Source: Burkholderia sp. Bp8963 (GTDB lineage Bacteria > Pseudomonadota > Gammaproteobacteria > Burkholderiales > Burkholderiaceae). Taken from it: a DNA stretch of 64,000 nucleotides. The notes below the pieces were generated by a model that saw only the letters and a list, made by a program, of their open reading frames with translations, did not search any database and was not told the origin of the DNA. The stretch's first letter is position 1. Each line of letters begins with the position of its first letter. The position numbers were made by a program, and so were the translations under genes. Positions 25,003 through 34,448 of the stretch are shown piece after piece. Location of the stretch: positions 1 to 64,000 of the forward strand of contig NZ_QTQP01000003.1 in NCBI RefSeq assembly GCF_003854275.1, in the 5' to 3' direction.

Positions 25003-27459
25003 TTGAGCAAATATCCGTACCCCATTCCGAGCCGCGAAGAGATTCTCGGCGTGCTGCGTACGAGCGACGCGCCTCTCGCCGCGAACGACATCGCCGAGGC
25101 TCTGTCGATCAAGCGCCAGGAGCGTGAGGGGTTCTTCCGGCGTGTCGCCGCGATGGAGCGCGACGGCCAGATCCGGCTCGACAAACGCGGCCATTACCAG
25201 CTGACCCATCCGTCCAACTTCGTCGCCGGGCGCGTGCAGGGCCATCGCGATGGCTATGGGTTCGTGATCCGCGATGACGGCCAGGACGACCTGTTCTTGC
25301 CGAACGGCGAAATGCAGAAGGTGATGCACAACGACCGCGTGCTCGCGCGGATCGTCGGCTACGATCGCCGCGGCCGGCCGGAAGGGCATGTCGTCGAAGT
25401 CACCGACCGCGCGAACAAGCGCGTGATCGGCCGCCTGCTGAACGAGAACGGCGCATTGATCGTCGCGCCCGAAGACAAGCGCATCGGCCACGACATCCTG
25501 ATCACGCAGAACGCGAAGAAGGCAAAGGTCGGCCAGGTCGTCGTCGTCGAGCTGACCGATTTCCCGAGCCGCCATTCGCAGCCGCTCGGCCGCGTGGTCG
25601 AGGTGCTCGGCGACATCGACGATCCGGGCATGGAGATCGAGATCGCGGTGCGCAAGTACGGCGTGCCGCATGAATTCAGCCAGCCGGCGCTTGGCGATGC
25701 AGCCGCGTTGCCCGACAAGGTGCGACCGGCCGACCTGCGGTTCCGCGTCGACTTGCGCGACGTGCCGCTCGTCACGATCGACGGCGAGGACGCGCGCGAC
25801 TTCGACGATGCGGTGTATTGCGAGCCAGTCAAGGTCGGCCGCGGCGACGGCTTCCGGCTGATCGTTGCGATCGCCGACGTTTCGCACTACGTGCAGCCGG
25901 GCAGCGGGCTCGACGGCGACGCGGTCGAGCGCAGCACGTCGGTCTACTTCCCGCGCCGCGTGATCCCGATGCTGCCGGAGAAACTGTCGAACGGGTTGTG
26001 CTCGCTGAATCCGCAGGTCGACCGTTGCGTGCTCGCGTGCGACATCGTGATCACCGCGCGTGGCGAAATCAAGGCCTACCAGTTCTACCCGGCCGTGATC
26101 CATTCGGCCGCGCGCCTCACGTACACGGAAGTCGCGGCGGTGCTCGCGAATACGAAGGGGCCGGAGGCCGCGCGGCGCGCCGAGCTGCTGCCGCACCTGC
26201 AGAACCTGTACGGCGTCTACAAGGCGCTATTCGCTGCGCGGCAGAAGCGCGGCGCGATCGACTTTGACACGACCGAGACGTACATCGTCTGCAACGCGCA
26301 GGGCAAGATCGAGCAGATCCTGCCGCGCCAGCGCAACGACGCGCACCGGCTGATCGAGGAATGCATGCTGGCCGCGAACGTCTGCGCGGCCGACTTCCTG
26401 AAGCGCAACAAGCACCCGGGCCTGTACCGCGTGCACGCGGGCCCGACCGCGGAAAAGCTCGAGAACCTGCGCACTTTCCTGCGCGGGATGGGCCTGACGC
26501 TCGGCGGCGGCGACACGCCGCACGCGAGCGACTACGCGGCGCTGATGGCGCACATCCGCGACCGGCCCGACGCGCAGATGCTGCAGCCGATGCTGCTGCG
26601 CTCGATGCAGCAGGCTGTCTACAGCCCGGACAACATCGGCCACTTCGGTCTCGCGTACGAGGCCTACGCGCACTTCACGAGCCCGATTCGCCGCTACCCG
26701 GACCTGCTCACGCACCGCGCGATCTACGCGATCCTGTCCGGCAAGAAGTACGTGCCGAAGGCGCCGGACGGCGTTGCGCTGAATACTGCGCTGTCGCCGC
26801 GCGCCCGCGCGATGCAACAGGCCGACGACGAAGCGCGCAACCGCTCGCGGTCGAACACCGCGATCTGGGAAGAGCTCGGGCTGCACTGCTCGGCGAACGA
26901 GCGGCGCGCGGACGAAGCGTCGCGCGACGTCGAGGCATGGCTCAAGTGCTACTTCATGCGCGACAAGCTCGGCGAGGAGTACGGCGGGATGGTCAACGGC
27001 GTCACGTCGTTCGGCATCTTCGTGCAGCTCGACACGCTGTTCATCGAAGGCCTCGTGCACGTTACGGAGCTCGGCTCGGACTACTTCCAGTACGACGAGA
27101 TCAAGAATGAGCTGCGCGGCGAGCGCACCGGCATCCGCTACCGGCTGTCGGATCGTGTGCGCGTGCAGGTGAGTCGCGTCGATCTCGATGCGCGCAAGAT
27201 CGATTTCCGGCTCGTGCGCGATACGCCGGTGAAGGCGCCGCGCCCGACGGCGGTGCAGGCCGCGCCGAGCGCCGAGCGCGGTGGTCCGCGCGTGCGCGCG
27301 CTGCCGCCGGCCGACGAGACGGTGGTGCGCCGCAAGAAGGCCGCCAGCGCGCCGAGCGCCGAGGTGAAGGAAGCACGTGCCGCGCGGGTCGCGGCCAAGA
27401 AGAAGGGCGCGCCGGCGAAGCCGGCCGCGAAGAAGGCGCGCGCCCGCAAGAAGTACTGA
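25003..27459 (+). CDS. rnr: Ribonuclease R
   Basis: This 818-residue 3'-5' exoribonuclease degrades structured RNA. Domain order: N-terminal helix-turn-helix (about 10-75, 'EEILGVLRTSDAPLAANDIAEALS'), cold-shock domains (80-230), RNB catalytic domain with the metal-binding 'DGEDARDFDDAVY' near residue 260, an S1 domain near 665-740 ('GVTSFGIFVQLDTLFIEGLVH'), and a Lys/Arg/Ala-rich C-terminal tail typical of RNase R. The start appears to be a TTG at 25003, since no ATG or GTG precedes the conserved SKYPYPIPSREEI in frame. It is followed by rlmB, a common pairing. Confidence 0.96.
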   Translation: MSKYPYPIPSREEILGVLRTSDAPLAANDIAEALSIKRQEREGFFRRVAAMERDGQIRLDKRGHYQLTHPSNFVAGRVQGHRDGYGFVIRDDGQDDLFLPNGEMQKVMHNDRVLARIVGYDRRGRPEGHVVEVTDRANKRVIGRLLNENGALIVAPEDKRIGHDILITQNAKKAKVGQVVVVELTDFPSRHSQPLGRVVEVLGDIDDPGMEIEIAVRKYGVPHEFSQPALGDAAALPDKVRPADLRFRVDLRDVPLVTIDGEDARDFDDAVYCEPVKVGRGDGFRLIVAIADVSHYVQPGSGLDGDAVERSTSVYFPRRVIPMLPEKLSNGLCSLNPQVDRCVLACDIVITARGEIKAYQFYPAVIHSAARLTYTEVAAVLANTKGPEAARRAELLPHLQNLYGVYKALFAARQKRGAIDFDTTETYIVCNAQGKIEQILPRQRNDAHRLIEECMLAANVCAADFLKRNKHPGLYRVHAGPTAEKLENLRTFLRGMGLTLGGGDTPHASDYAALMAHIRDRPDAQMLQPMLLRSMQQAVYSPDNIGHFGLAYEAYAHFTSPIRRYPDLLTHRAIYAILSGKKYVPKAPDGVALNTALSPRARAMQQADDEARNRSRSNTAIWEELGLHCSANERRADEASRDVEAWLKCYFMRDKLGEEYGGMVNGVTSFGIFVQLDTLFIEGLVHVTELGSDYFQYDEIKNELRGERTGIRYRLSDRVRVQVSRVDLDARKIDFRLVRDTPVKAPRPTAVQAAPSAERGGPRVRALPPADETVVRRKKAASAPSAEVKEARAARVAAKKKGAPAKPAAKKARARKKY

Positions 27460-27610
27460 GCATCGGGGGCGGCGTGAATGCGCTGTGCCCCGTCGTATCG
27501 AGAGACGCCGCGTTGCCGGTCATCGGCCAGGAACGCGGCGCTTTCCGTTTCCATGGTTGGCGGCCGCCTGTCCAGCGCGGTCGCCCGTTTGATCGAAGGT
27601 TGTTCCAGTC

Positions 27611-28354
27611 ATGTCACGTCTGAAGGTTCTTTACGGTTTTCATGCGGTGACCGCACGCTTGCGGCACGATGCGTCGACGGTTGCGGAGGTGCTGTACGAC
27701 CAGACGCGCCGCGACCGCCGCATGCAGGATTTCCTGCACGCCGCGAAGGAAGCGGGCGTGCGGCTGATCGCGGCCGACGAGACGCGTCTCTGGGGGCTTG
27801 CGCACACCGAGCGCCACCAGGGCGTCGTCGCGCGCGTCGAGGACATTCCGCTCGCACAGAACCTGTCCGAGCTGCTCGACGGGATCCAGGGCCCGGCGCT
27901 GCTGCTGGTGCTCGACGGCGTCACCGATCCGCACAACCTCGGCGCGTGCCTGCGCGTGGCCGATGCGGCCGGCGCGCATGCGGTGATCGCACCGCGCGAC
28001 CGCGCGGTGGGCCTGAATGCGACGGCGGCGAAGGTCGCGAGCGGCGCGGCCGACACGGTGCCGTACATCACGGTCACGAACCTCGCGCGCGCACTGCGCG
28101 AGCTGAAGGAGGCGGGCGTGTGGATCATCGGCACGTCGGACGAAGCGTCGGCGACGCTCTACGACACGAAGCTCGACGGTCCGGTGGCGCTCGTGATGGG
28201 CGCGGAAGGCGAGGGCATGCGCCGGCTCACGCGCGATACCTGCGACGAAGTGATGAGCATTCCGATGGCCGGCAGCGTCGAAAGCCTGAACGTGTCGGTC
28301 GCGTCCGGCGTGTGCCTGTATGAAGCGGTGCGGCAGCGGCGCGTGAAGGCGTGA
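27611..28354 (+). CDS. rlmB: 23S rRNA (guanosine-2'-O-)-methyltransferase RlmB
   Basis: This 247-residue SpoU-family enzyme methylates the 2'-O of G2251 in 23S rRNA. An N-terminal substrate-binding domain ('[13 protein letters not shown]') precedes the trefoil-knot domain with its three motifs: '[16 protein letters not shown]', '[11 protein letters not shown]' and '[18 protein letters not shown]'. It lies 151 bases after rnr. A strong hairpin terminator follows at 28424. Confidence 0.95.
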   Translation: MSRLKVLYGFHAVTARLRHDASTVAEVLYDQTRRDRRMQDFLHAAKEAGVRLIAADETRLWGLAHTERHQGVVARVEDIPLAQNLSELLDGIQGPALLLVLDGVTDPHNLGACLRVADAAGAHAVIAPRDRAVGLNATAAKVASGAADTVPYITVTNLARALRELKEAGVWIIGTSDEASATLYDTKLDGPVALVMGAEGEGMRRLTRDTCDEVMSIPMAGSVESLNVSVASGVCLYEAVRQRRVKA

Positions 28355-28423
28355 CGCACTGATACCTTCGCGTCGGCCGCCGGTCGACGCGACGGAACGC
28401 GAGCCAGAACGTGATCCGGAAGC

Positions 28424-28452
28424 GGGCGGCATCGGCAACGATGCCGCCCTTT
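28424..28452 (+). terminator. Rho-independent terminator after rlmB
   Basis: Perfect 11-base stem GGGCGGCATCG / CGATGCCGCCC with loop GCAA, followed by TTTGT. A very similar hairpin is found at 34388-34416. Confidence 0.8.
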
Positions 28453-28467
28453 GTCTTGGTCGTCCGG

Positions 28468-29088
28468 ATTGACTGGCTGATTGAGCAGCGCGTTGAACAG
28501 CGTATTGACGCCCGGGAAGAAATTTACGCGATGAAGCGACAGCGTCTTCACGAATCCGGCCACGTCGCGCGGGTTCGGAATCAGCAGGTTCATCGCGCCC
28601 CAACGCGCGCCCATCAGCATGCACGCGTTGAGCGCGAGGATGTGATAAAGGGGCAGCGCGCAGACGGTCACGAGCGCATCGATCGGCGGATCCTGGCGCA
28701 ACGCCGGCTGGCTCCATGCGTCGTTCTGCAGAATGTTTGCAATCACGTTGCGATGCGTGAGCATCGCGCCTTTCGAGATGCCTGTCGTGCCGCCCGTGTA
28801 TTGCAGGAATGCGATGTCGTGGTGATCGAGTGTGGCGGGACGAAACGCGTGCTTCGTGCCGTCGCGAAGGGCCGCGCGGAACGGCGTCGCGCCCGGCAGC
28901 CGGTAGGCCGGCACGAGCTTCTTCACGCGGCGTGCGACGAAATTGACGACCGTGCCCCGGATCGCGCCGAGCAGGTCGCCGAGCGACGCGACGACGACAT
29001 GCTTTACCGAGGTTCGTTCGATCACCTGCTGCAGCGTCGTCGCGAAGTTCTCGAGCACGACGATCGCTTCGGCGCCCGAATCATGCAA
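28468..29088 (-). pseudogene. Internal fragment of a long-chain acyl-CoA synthetase (fadD-like)
   Basis: The minus-strand frame encodes about 207 residues matching the middle of FadD: 'LHDSGAEAIVVLENFATTLQ', the AMP-binding signature 'LQYTGGTTGISKGAMLTHRN', 'ALPLYHILALN' and 'FFPGVNTLFNALLNQP'. Homology begins abruptly next to the hxlR-type gene (near 29090) and ends near 28468, where the frame runs into the rlmB terminator. Roughly the first 120 and last 230 residues of a normal enzyme of about 560 residues are missing. Without the C-terminal lid domain it cannot be a working ligase. Confidence 0.85.
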
Positions 29089-29095
29089 TTGGCCA

Positions 29096-29599
29096 TTATG
29101 GTTCTCTCGGTGGCGCGGCTCTCACGCGCATCATTTCATGGGTCTTCTCGTCGGCGCCCGGCCCGGAGATCGTGTCGATGTCGGCCGGCTGCAGCGCTTC
29201 GTCGTCGGCCGAGCGGATGCTCACGCCGGCAATCGGGCGCCGCGTCGCGCGCTCGACGAGACGCAACCGCGGGCCGTCAGGATGGGCGGCCCATTTCTCG
29301 CCCCACTCGATCATCGCCGCGAGGATCGGATAGAGCGCGTGGCCTTTGTCCGTCAGGCGGTACTCGAACGAACGGCCGTCGTCCGGTGCGACGCGGCGCT
29401 CGAACACGCCGCTCGCCGTCAGCTTGTCGAGGCGCTGCGCCAGCACGTTGGTGCTGATGCCGAGATGATGCTGGAATTCGTGAAAGCGCGTCATCCCGCA
29501 GAACGCGTTGCGCAGGATCAGGAACGTCCACCATTCGCCAACCTGGTCCAGCGTCTGCGCAATCGGGCAGTTGATGTCGGAAAACGAACGTTTGCTCAT
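29096..29599 (-). CDS. HxlR-family transcriptional regulator
   Basis: A 167-residue winged-helix protein: 'DINCPIAQTLDQVGEWWTFLILRNAFCGMTRFHEFQHHLGIS' is the HxlR DNA-binding core, with the conserved Cys near position 10 that senses oxidants or electrophiles in some members, and 'FEYRLTDKGHALYPIL' is the wing. The start MSKRSFSD at 29599 is chosen, and the 21-codon upstream extension has no homology. The fadD fragment lies immediately downstream. The regulated target is not evident, because the next gene on the right (29808) is 208 bases away and divergent. Confidence 0.88.
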   Translation of the reverse strand: MSKRSFSDINCPIAQTLDQVGEWWTFLILRNAFCGMTRFHEFQHHLGISTNVLAQRLDKLTASGVFERRVAPDDGRSFEYRLTDKGHALYPILAAMIEWGEKWAAHPDGPRLRLVERATRRPIAGVSIRSADDEALQPADIDTISGPGADEKTHEMMRVRAAPPREP

Positions 29600-29807
29600 G
29601 TCGGATTGCTTCCACGCCCGGCAACGGGGGCCGATTGTCGCGGGATGACTTGCTTTACACAAGGATTTTGCGGGCCGGGCGCCGGCTAGGCCACGGAGGG
29701 CAGCGGTGCATGTCGACGCAACTCGGCCTGCAGCACGGCCGCGTGCGCGGCGGACTGGCTAGAATGGCGGGGCGGTACCGTCGCACAACCCGTCCGGATA
29801 TCGATCG

Positions 29808-30683
29808 ATGAGCCTGTTCTATCGCGGCGCGCTATGCGCCGGCCTGTGCCTGCTGGCCGCGTGCACGTCCCCGTCGCTCGTCGGGCGCGGCGCCTACTAT
29901 GCCGACACGAGCCACCGTGCACCGGGCGCCGACTCGCGGATCCGCTTTCTCGTGATGCACTACACCGAAAGCGGCGAAGCGCAATCGCTGCGCACGCTGA
30001 CGGGCGACGCAGTCAGCGCGCATTACCTCGTGCCGGCGCAGCCGCCGATCGAGTGGGGCAAGCCGATCGTCTATCAGCTCTTGCCGGAAGCGCAGCGCGC
30101 GTGGCATGCGGGCGTCAGTTCGTGGCAGGGCGCAACGGAGCTGAATGCGGCGTCGATCGGCATCGAGAACGTCAATGGCGGCCCGATCGACACGCCGCAA
30201 GGCCGTACCTGGCAGCCTTATCCGCCGGGGCAGGTCGATGCGCTGATCCGCCTGTCGAAGGATATCGTCGAGCGTTACCAGATCCCGCCGACGCGCGTCG
30301 TCGGGCACAGCGACATCGCACCGCAACGCAAGATCGATCCGGGGCCGCTGTTCCCGTGGCGTGCGCTCGCGCAGGCCGGCGTCGGCGCGTGGCCCGACGA
30401 CGCGACGGTCGCCGCGCGCCTCGCCGGACGCGATCCGCACGCGAGCGCCGACGTGCGCGCGCTGCAGCTCAAGCTCGCGCGCTACGGCTACGACGTGCCG
30501 ACGGACGGCACGCTCGACGCGCGCACGCGCCGTGTGTTCGCGGCCTTCCAGATGCACTTCCGGCCGTCCGACTGCGCGGGCAATCCAGACGCGGAAACCG
30601 ACGCGATCGCGCAGGCACTGCTGGACAAGTACTTCCCCGGACAGGCGCCGGCGGCCGACGGGGCGCCCGGCGGCGCGCCGTGA
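29808..30683 (+). CDS. AmiD-like N-acetylmuramoyl-L-alanine amidase lipoprotein
   Basis: This 291-residue protein has a lipoprotein signal (lipobox LAACTS). An amidase_2 domain (about 45-190) follows, with zinc-ligand histidines in 'FLVMHYTESG' and 'VVGHSDIAPQRKIDPGPLFPW'. The C-terminal peptidoglycan-binding domain (about 210-275) contains 'DVRALQLKLARYGYDVPTDGTLDARTRRVFAAFQ'. This is the AmiD arrangement, an outer-membrane amidase that cleaves anhydro-muropeptides during wall recycling. The gene stands alone. Confidence 0.9.
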   Translation: MSLFYRGALCAGLCLLAACTSPSLVGRGAYYADTSHRAPGADSRIRFLVMHYTESGEAQSLRTLTGDAVSAHYLVPAQPPIEWGKPIVYQLLPEAQRAWHAGVSSWQGATELNAASIGIENVNGGPIDTPQGRTWQPYPPGQVDALIRLSKDIVERYQIPPTRVVGHSDIAPQRKIDPGPLFPWRALAQAGVGAWPDDATVAARLAGRDPHASADVRALQLKLARYGYDVPTDGTLDARTRRVFAAFQMHFRPSDCAGNPDAETDAIAQALLDKYFPGQAPAADGAPGGAP

Positions 30684-30779
30684 GCACATCGCGGCCGCGA
30701 CCTATCCCGGAAACGCGCTGATCGTCGCCCGACTCCGGTAAACTGTCGGTTTTCCGCAATCGCACAGCATCACCCTCTC

Positions 30780-31475
30780 ATGACTCAAGACGAACTCAAA
30801 CGCCTCGTCGGCCAGGCGGCGGCCGACTACGTGATCCAGAACGTGCCGGAAGGCGCGGTGATTGGCGTCGGCACCGGCTCGACCGCCAACTGCTTCATCG
30901 ACGCGCTCGCCGCCGTCAAGTCGCGCTATCGCGGCGCGGTGTCCAGCTCGATCGCGACGACCGAGCGCCTGAAGTCGCACGGCATCACGGTCTTCGACCT
31001 GAACGACGTCGAGTCGCTGCAGGTATACGTCGACGGCGCCGACGAAATCGACGCGAGCGGCGCGATGATCAAGGGCGGTGGCGGCGCGCTGACGCGCGAG
31101 AAGATCGTCGCGTCGGTGGCCGACACGTTCGTCTGCATCGCGGACGCGAGCAAGCGCGTGCCGGTGCTCGGCGCATTCCCGTTGCCGATCGAAGTGGTGC
31201 CGATGGCGCGCACCGCGATCGGCCGCCGCGTGACGGCGGCGGGTGGCGTGCCGGTGCTGCGCGTGACGAAGGATGGCGCGCCGTACATCACCGACAACGG
31301 CAACGAGATCATCGACGTGAAGGGGCTGCAGATCGCCGATCCGCGTGGCTTCGAGGCGCAGGTGAACGCATGGCCGGGCGTCGTGACGGTCGGCCTGTTC
31401 GCGCAGCGTGGTGCGAACCTGTGCCTGCTCGGCACGGAGAGCGGCGTCGAGACGATCGTTTATCCCGCCCGCTGA
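30780..31475 (+). CDS. rpiA: Ribose-5-phosphate isomerase A
   Basis: This 231-residue RpiA interconverts ribose 5-phosphate and ribulose 5-phosphate in the pentose phosphate pathway. Signatures: '[16 protein letters not shown]' (phosphate binding), '[26 protein letters not shown]' (catalytic Asp/Glu/Lys) and a C-terminal '[22 protein letters not shown]'. It has the standard length and a single-gene layout with a strong terminator downstream. Confidence 0.96.
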   Translation: MTQDELKRLVGQAAADYVIQNVPEGAVIGVGTGSTANCFIDALAAVKSRYRGAVSSSIATTERLKSHGITVFDLNDVESLQVYVDGADEIDASGAMIKGGGGALTREKIVASVADTFVCIADASKRVPVLGAFPLPIEVVPMARTAIGRRVTAAGGVPVLRVTKDGAPYITDNGNEIIDVKGLQIADPRGFEAQVNAWPGVVTVGLFAQRGANLCLLGTESGVETIVYPAR

Positions 31476-31556
31476 AAGAATTGAAAAGCAGTGCTGCGTA
31501 ATGCACGGTGGCGCGGCGGCACTGCTGCACTGCGTGTCCGAATCTCATGGATCTCG

Positions 31557-31592
31557 GCCCGGCAAGCGCAAAGCGCTTGCCGGGCTTTTTTT
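31557..31592 (+). terminator. Rho-independent terminator after rpiA
   Basis: A 13-base perfect stem (GCCCGGCAAGCGC with its complement), AAA loop and a run of seven T. It lies about 80 bases after the rpiA stop. Confidence 0.9.
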
Positions 31593-31760
31593 GAAGCGTC
31601 ATGAATCCCCTGTACAAGAAGAGGGATAACCCTGTCAGGTGTTTACCAGATAGCGGAATGGGCCCGAAACTCATCAACTTATAGATCATAAGAACAGTCG
31701 TAACCAGGGCCGGCGGAACTGCGGAGCAGGTATTCGCAAATAGACGCACGGGGAGGTGTC

Positions 31761-32477
31761 ATGGAGCAGGGCAAAGACCGGTCACTGGTCGCGAAAGTGA
31801 TGGATGGACTCGTCGCAGGCATCGTCGAGGACAAGTACGGTGGCATCCTGCCGCCGCAGGATGTGCTGTCGAAGGAGTTCGACGTGAGCCGCACGGTGAT
31901 GCGCGAAGCATTGTCGATGTTGCTCGCGCGCGACATGCTCGACGTCCGTCCGAAAGTCGGCACGCGTGTCCGGCCGATGCGCGACTGGCGCATGATCGAC
32001 GAGGACGTCGTGAGCTGGCGGTTCCGGGCGAAACCCGACCCGCAGTTCATGCGCGACGTGATCGAATTCCGGATGCTGATCGAGCCGCGCGCGACCGCGC
32101 AGGCGGCGTTGCGCGCGAGCGCGGCGGACGTGGCGGGCATCCGCGAAGCGTTCGAGGCATTCAAGGGGCTACAGCCGGGCGATACGGGCTACGATGCGGC
32201 CGACGAGCTGCTGCATACACGGATCGTGCATGCGAGCGGCAATCAGTTCTTCCAGCAGATGGCGGCGATCGTGCGCGGCGCGGTGCGGCTCGTGAACCCG
32301 CGCGTCGTGCAGAAGGAAGGCGCGCACGAGGTCGCGGTCAAGGCGCATGCGCGCGTCGTCGAGGCGATCGAACGCCGCGATCCGCGCGAGGCCGAGGCCG
32401 CCTCGCTCGCGCTGATCAACTACAGCTCCGACGAGATCTCCCGGGATTTCTCCGTCGACGTGCCGATGCGTGCCTGA
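31761..32477 (+). CDS. GntR/FadR-family (FCD) transcriptional regulator
   Basis: A 238-residue regulator with an N-terminal winged helix ('GGILPPQDVLSKEFDVSRTVMREALSML') and a C-terminal FCD ligand domain (about 95-225, with 'FRMLIEPRATAQAA', 'LLHTRIVHASGNQFF' and 'HARVVEAIERRD' providing the metal-binding residues). Members usually respond to sugar acids or other carboxylates. GGGGAGG sits directly upstream of the ATG. The next gene is an oxidoreductase that could be its target, but nothing in the sequence proves this. Confidence 0.9.
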   Translation: MEQGKDRSLVAKVMDGLVAGIVEDKYGGILPPQDVLSKEFDVSRTVMREALSMLLARDMLDVRPKVGTRVRPMRDWRMIDEDVVSWRFRAKPDPQFMRDVIEFRMLIEPRATAQAALRASAADVAGIREAFEAFKGLQPGDTGYDAADELLHTRIVHASGNQFFQQMAAIVRGAVRLVNPRVVQKEGAHEVAVKAHARVVEAIERRDPREAEAASLALINYSSDEISRDFSVDVPMRA

Positions 32478-32596
32478 TCGCGCCTGATCGCGCGCGGTCC
32501 GCTCGTCCGCTCGTCCGGTCGCCGGCTTGCCGTTTATCATGACGGCCGGCCGGCAAGGTGCCGGCCATCGTCACCACACCGACACGGATGATCCGG

Positions 32597-33583
32597 ATGA
32601 ACGACCTCGAAACACGGCCGGTGCGCTTCGGCATCGTCGGCGCGGGCAGCATTGCGCGCCGCTTCGCGCAGAGTCTCGCGCATGTGCCCGGCGCCGCGCT
32701 CGCGGGCGTCTGGGCGCGCCGCGCGGACGCTGCGGCGGCGTTCTGCGCCGACCACGGCGGCACGCCGTTCGCCGCGCTCGACGCGCTGCTCGCGAGCGAC
32801 ATCGACGCGATCTACATCGCGACGCTTCATGACAGTCACGCGACATTCACGCTGGCGGCGCTTGCGGCCGGCAAGGCCGTGCTGTGCGAAAAGCCCGCGA
32901 CGCTCAATGCCGCGCAGCTCGAGACCGTGCTGCGTGCCGCGCGCGACGCCGGCCGGCTGTTCATGGAGGCCATGAAGCCGCCGTTCTATCCGCTGTACCG
33001 GAAGTTGCGCGCACACCTGCGCGACGATCCGATTGGCGAGATCCGGCTCGTGCGTGCCGGCTGCGCGTCGTCGGGCGTGCCCGCCGACCATCCGGTGTAC
33101 CGCCTCGAACAGGCGGGCGGCGCGCTGCTCGACATCGGCATCTACGAGACGTTTCTCGCAGTCGACTGGCTCGGCGCGCCGCTCGACGTGCAGACGCTCG
33201 GCCGCGTCGGCGCGACGGGCGTCGACGTGTTTTCGAGCCTGAACAGCCGCCACGCGGACGGCGGCATCGCGCAGCTTTTCTGCGGGCTCGACGTGATGGG
33301 GCGGGGCGACGCGCTGCTCGCCGCGGCGGGCGGGCACGTGACGATACACGAGAAGTGGTGGAACCCCGCGCGCGCGACGATCTGCTATGCGGACGGGCGC
33401 GTGGTCGAACTCGACGAGCCGTTCGACGGCGGCGGCCTCAACTACGAGACCGCGCATTTCTGCGAGCTGCTGCGCGCGGGAGAGGTCGAAAGCCCGGTGA
33501 TGACGCACGATCATTCGCGGCGGATGATCGCGATGACGGATGCGGCGCGTGCAGCGCTCGGCGTGCGGTATCCGGGGGAATGA
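32597..33583 (+). CDS. Gfo/Idh/MocA-family oxidoreductase
   Basis: A 328-residue NAD(P)-dependent dehydrogenase: the Rossmann motif 'FGIVGAGSIARRFAQSL' near the N-terminus, 'YIATLHDSHATFTLAALAAGKAVLCEKPATLN' (catalytic EKP) and the C-terminal alpha/beta domain. Substrates in the family are sugars, inositols or trans-dihydrodiols. This one resembles dihydrodiol dehydrogenase-type members ('FMEAMKPPFYPLYRKLR'). The ATG at 32597 is preferred, and an ATG 13 codons upstream is possible. It lies 119 bases after the GntR-type gene. Confidence 0.87.
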   Translation: MNDLETRPVRFGIVGAGSIARRFAQSLAHVPGAALAGVWARRADAAAAFCADHGGTPFAALDALLASDIDAIYIATLHDSHATFTLAALAAGKAVLCEKPATLNAAQLETVLRAARDAGRLFMEAMKPPFYPLYRKLRAHLRDDPIGEIRLVRAGCASSGVPADHPVYRLEQAGGALLDIGIYETFLAVDWLGAPLDVQTLGRVGATGVDVFSSLNSRHADGGIAQLFCGLDVMGRGDALLAAAGGHVTIHEKWWNPARATICYADGRVVELDEPFDGGGLNYETAHFCELLRAGEVESPVMTHDHSRRMIAMTDAARAALGVRYPGE

Positions 33584-33634
33584 AGCGGGCCGGCCGAGTA
33601 CCGGGCTGCGCGCCGCAACCCGGCACCTGAAACG

Positions 33635-34327
33635 TCAGTGCCGCGCCGGCAGCGACAGCCGTTTCTCGTACCAGCGCTGTACCCATTCGAGAACCTGGCA
33701 CAGCACCCAGTACACGGCCGCCGCGGCGAGATACAACGGCAGCGGCTGGTAGGTCGACGCGATCATTTCCTGCGCGCTGCGCAACAGCTCGGTCACGGTG
33801 ATCACCGACACGAGCGACGTGTCCTTGATCAGGCTGATCAGGCTGTTCGACAGGCTCGGCACCGCGATGCGCAGCGCCTGCGGGCCGATCACGTAGCGCA
33901 GCGTTTGCCCCCACGACAACCCGAGGCTGTACGACGCAAGCCACTGGCCGCGGTGGATGCCGTTGATTGCGCCGCGCATGCTTTCGGACATGTAAGCCGC
34001 GACGTTCGCGGACAGCGCGATGACGCCCGCAGGCGTCGGGTCGAGCGAAATGCCGAGGCTAGGCAGGCCGTAATAGATGACGAAGATCTGGACGAGCAGC
34101 GGCGTGCCGCGCATGATGCTGACGTAGGCGCGCGCGAGCGCCGCGAATGCGTTCACGACGAAGCGCTCGAAGCCTTCGAGCCCGTCGTTCTGCCGGATCC
34201 CCATCATGGCCAGCATGACGGCGCCGACGAGGCCGAACACCATCGACAGGACAGCGAACTTGACGGTCAGCACGGCGCCCTGGGCGAGCACCGGCAATGA
34301 TTGGACGAGCAGGGAAGTGGTCGACAT
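33635..34327 (-). CDS. Polar amino acid (cystine-type) ABC transporter permease
   Basis: A 230-residue HisM/GlnP-type inner-membrane permease with five or so hydrophobic segments. The EAA-type loop is 'GQWLASYSLGLSWGQTLRYVIGPQALRIAVPSL', and 'MRGTPLLVQIFVIYYGLP' is the conserved inner segment. It follows the binding-protein gene in the same direction with 121 bases between them, which contain a terminator-like hairpin. No ATPase gene is adjacent. Confidence 0.9.
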   Translation of the reverse strand: MSTTSLLVQSLPVLAQGAVLTVKFAVLSMVFGLVGAVMLAMMGIRQNDGLEGFERFVVNAFAALARAYVSIMRGTPLLVQIFVIYYGLPSLGISLDPTPAGVIALSANVAAYMSESMRGAINGIHRGQWLASYSLGLSWGQTLRYVIGPQALRIAVPSLSNSLISLIKDTSLVSVITVTELLRSAQEMIASTYQPLPLYLAAAAVYWVLCQVLEWVQRWYEKRLSLPARH

Positions 34328-34380
34328 GAAGTGCGAATCGGATGCGTGCGCGAAAGCGCAATCATAAACCGGACGAATAA

Positions 34381-34417
34381 AACAAAGGGCGGCATCGTTA
34401 CGGATGCCGCCCTTTCC
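34381..34417 (-). terminator. Hairpin between binding-protein and permease genes (terminator/attenuator)
   Basis: On the minus strand AAAGGGCGGCATC pairs perfectly with GATGCCGCCCTTT and is followed by GTTTTATT. Located between two genes of one transport operon, it likely causes partial termination, so the binding protein is made in excess over the permease. Confidence 0.75.
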
Positions 34418-34448
34418 GGCCCGCGCTCGGCGGGCGATGCTGGCGTGC

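Noticed and set aside
24942-25127. Short plus-strand frame overlapping the rnr start
   Set aside because: Mostly out of frame inside rnr with Arg-rich content. No sign of a leader peptide with regulatory structure.
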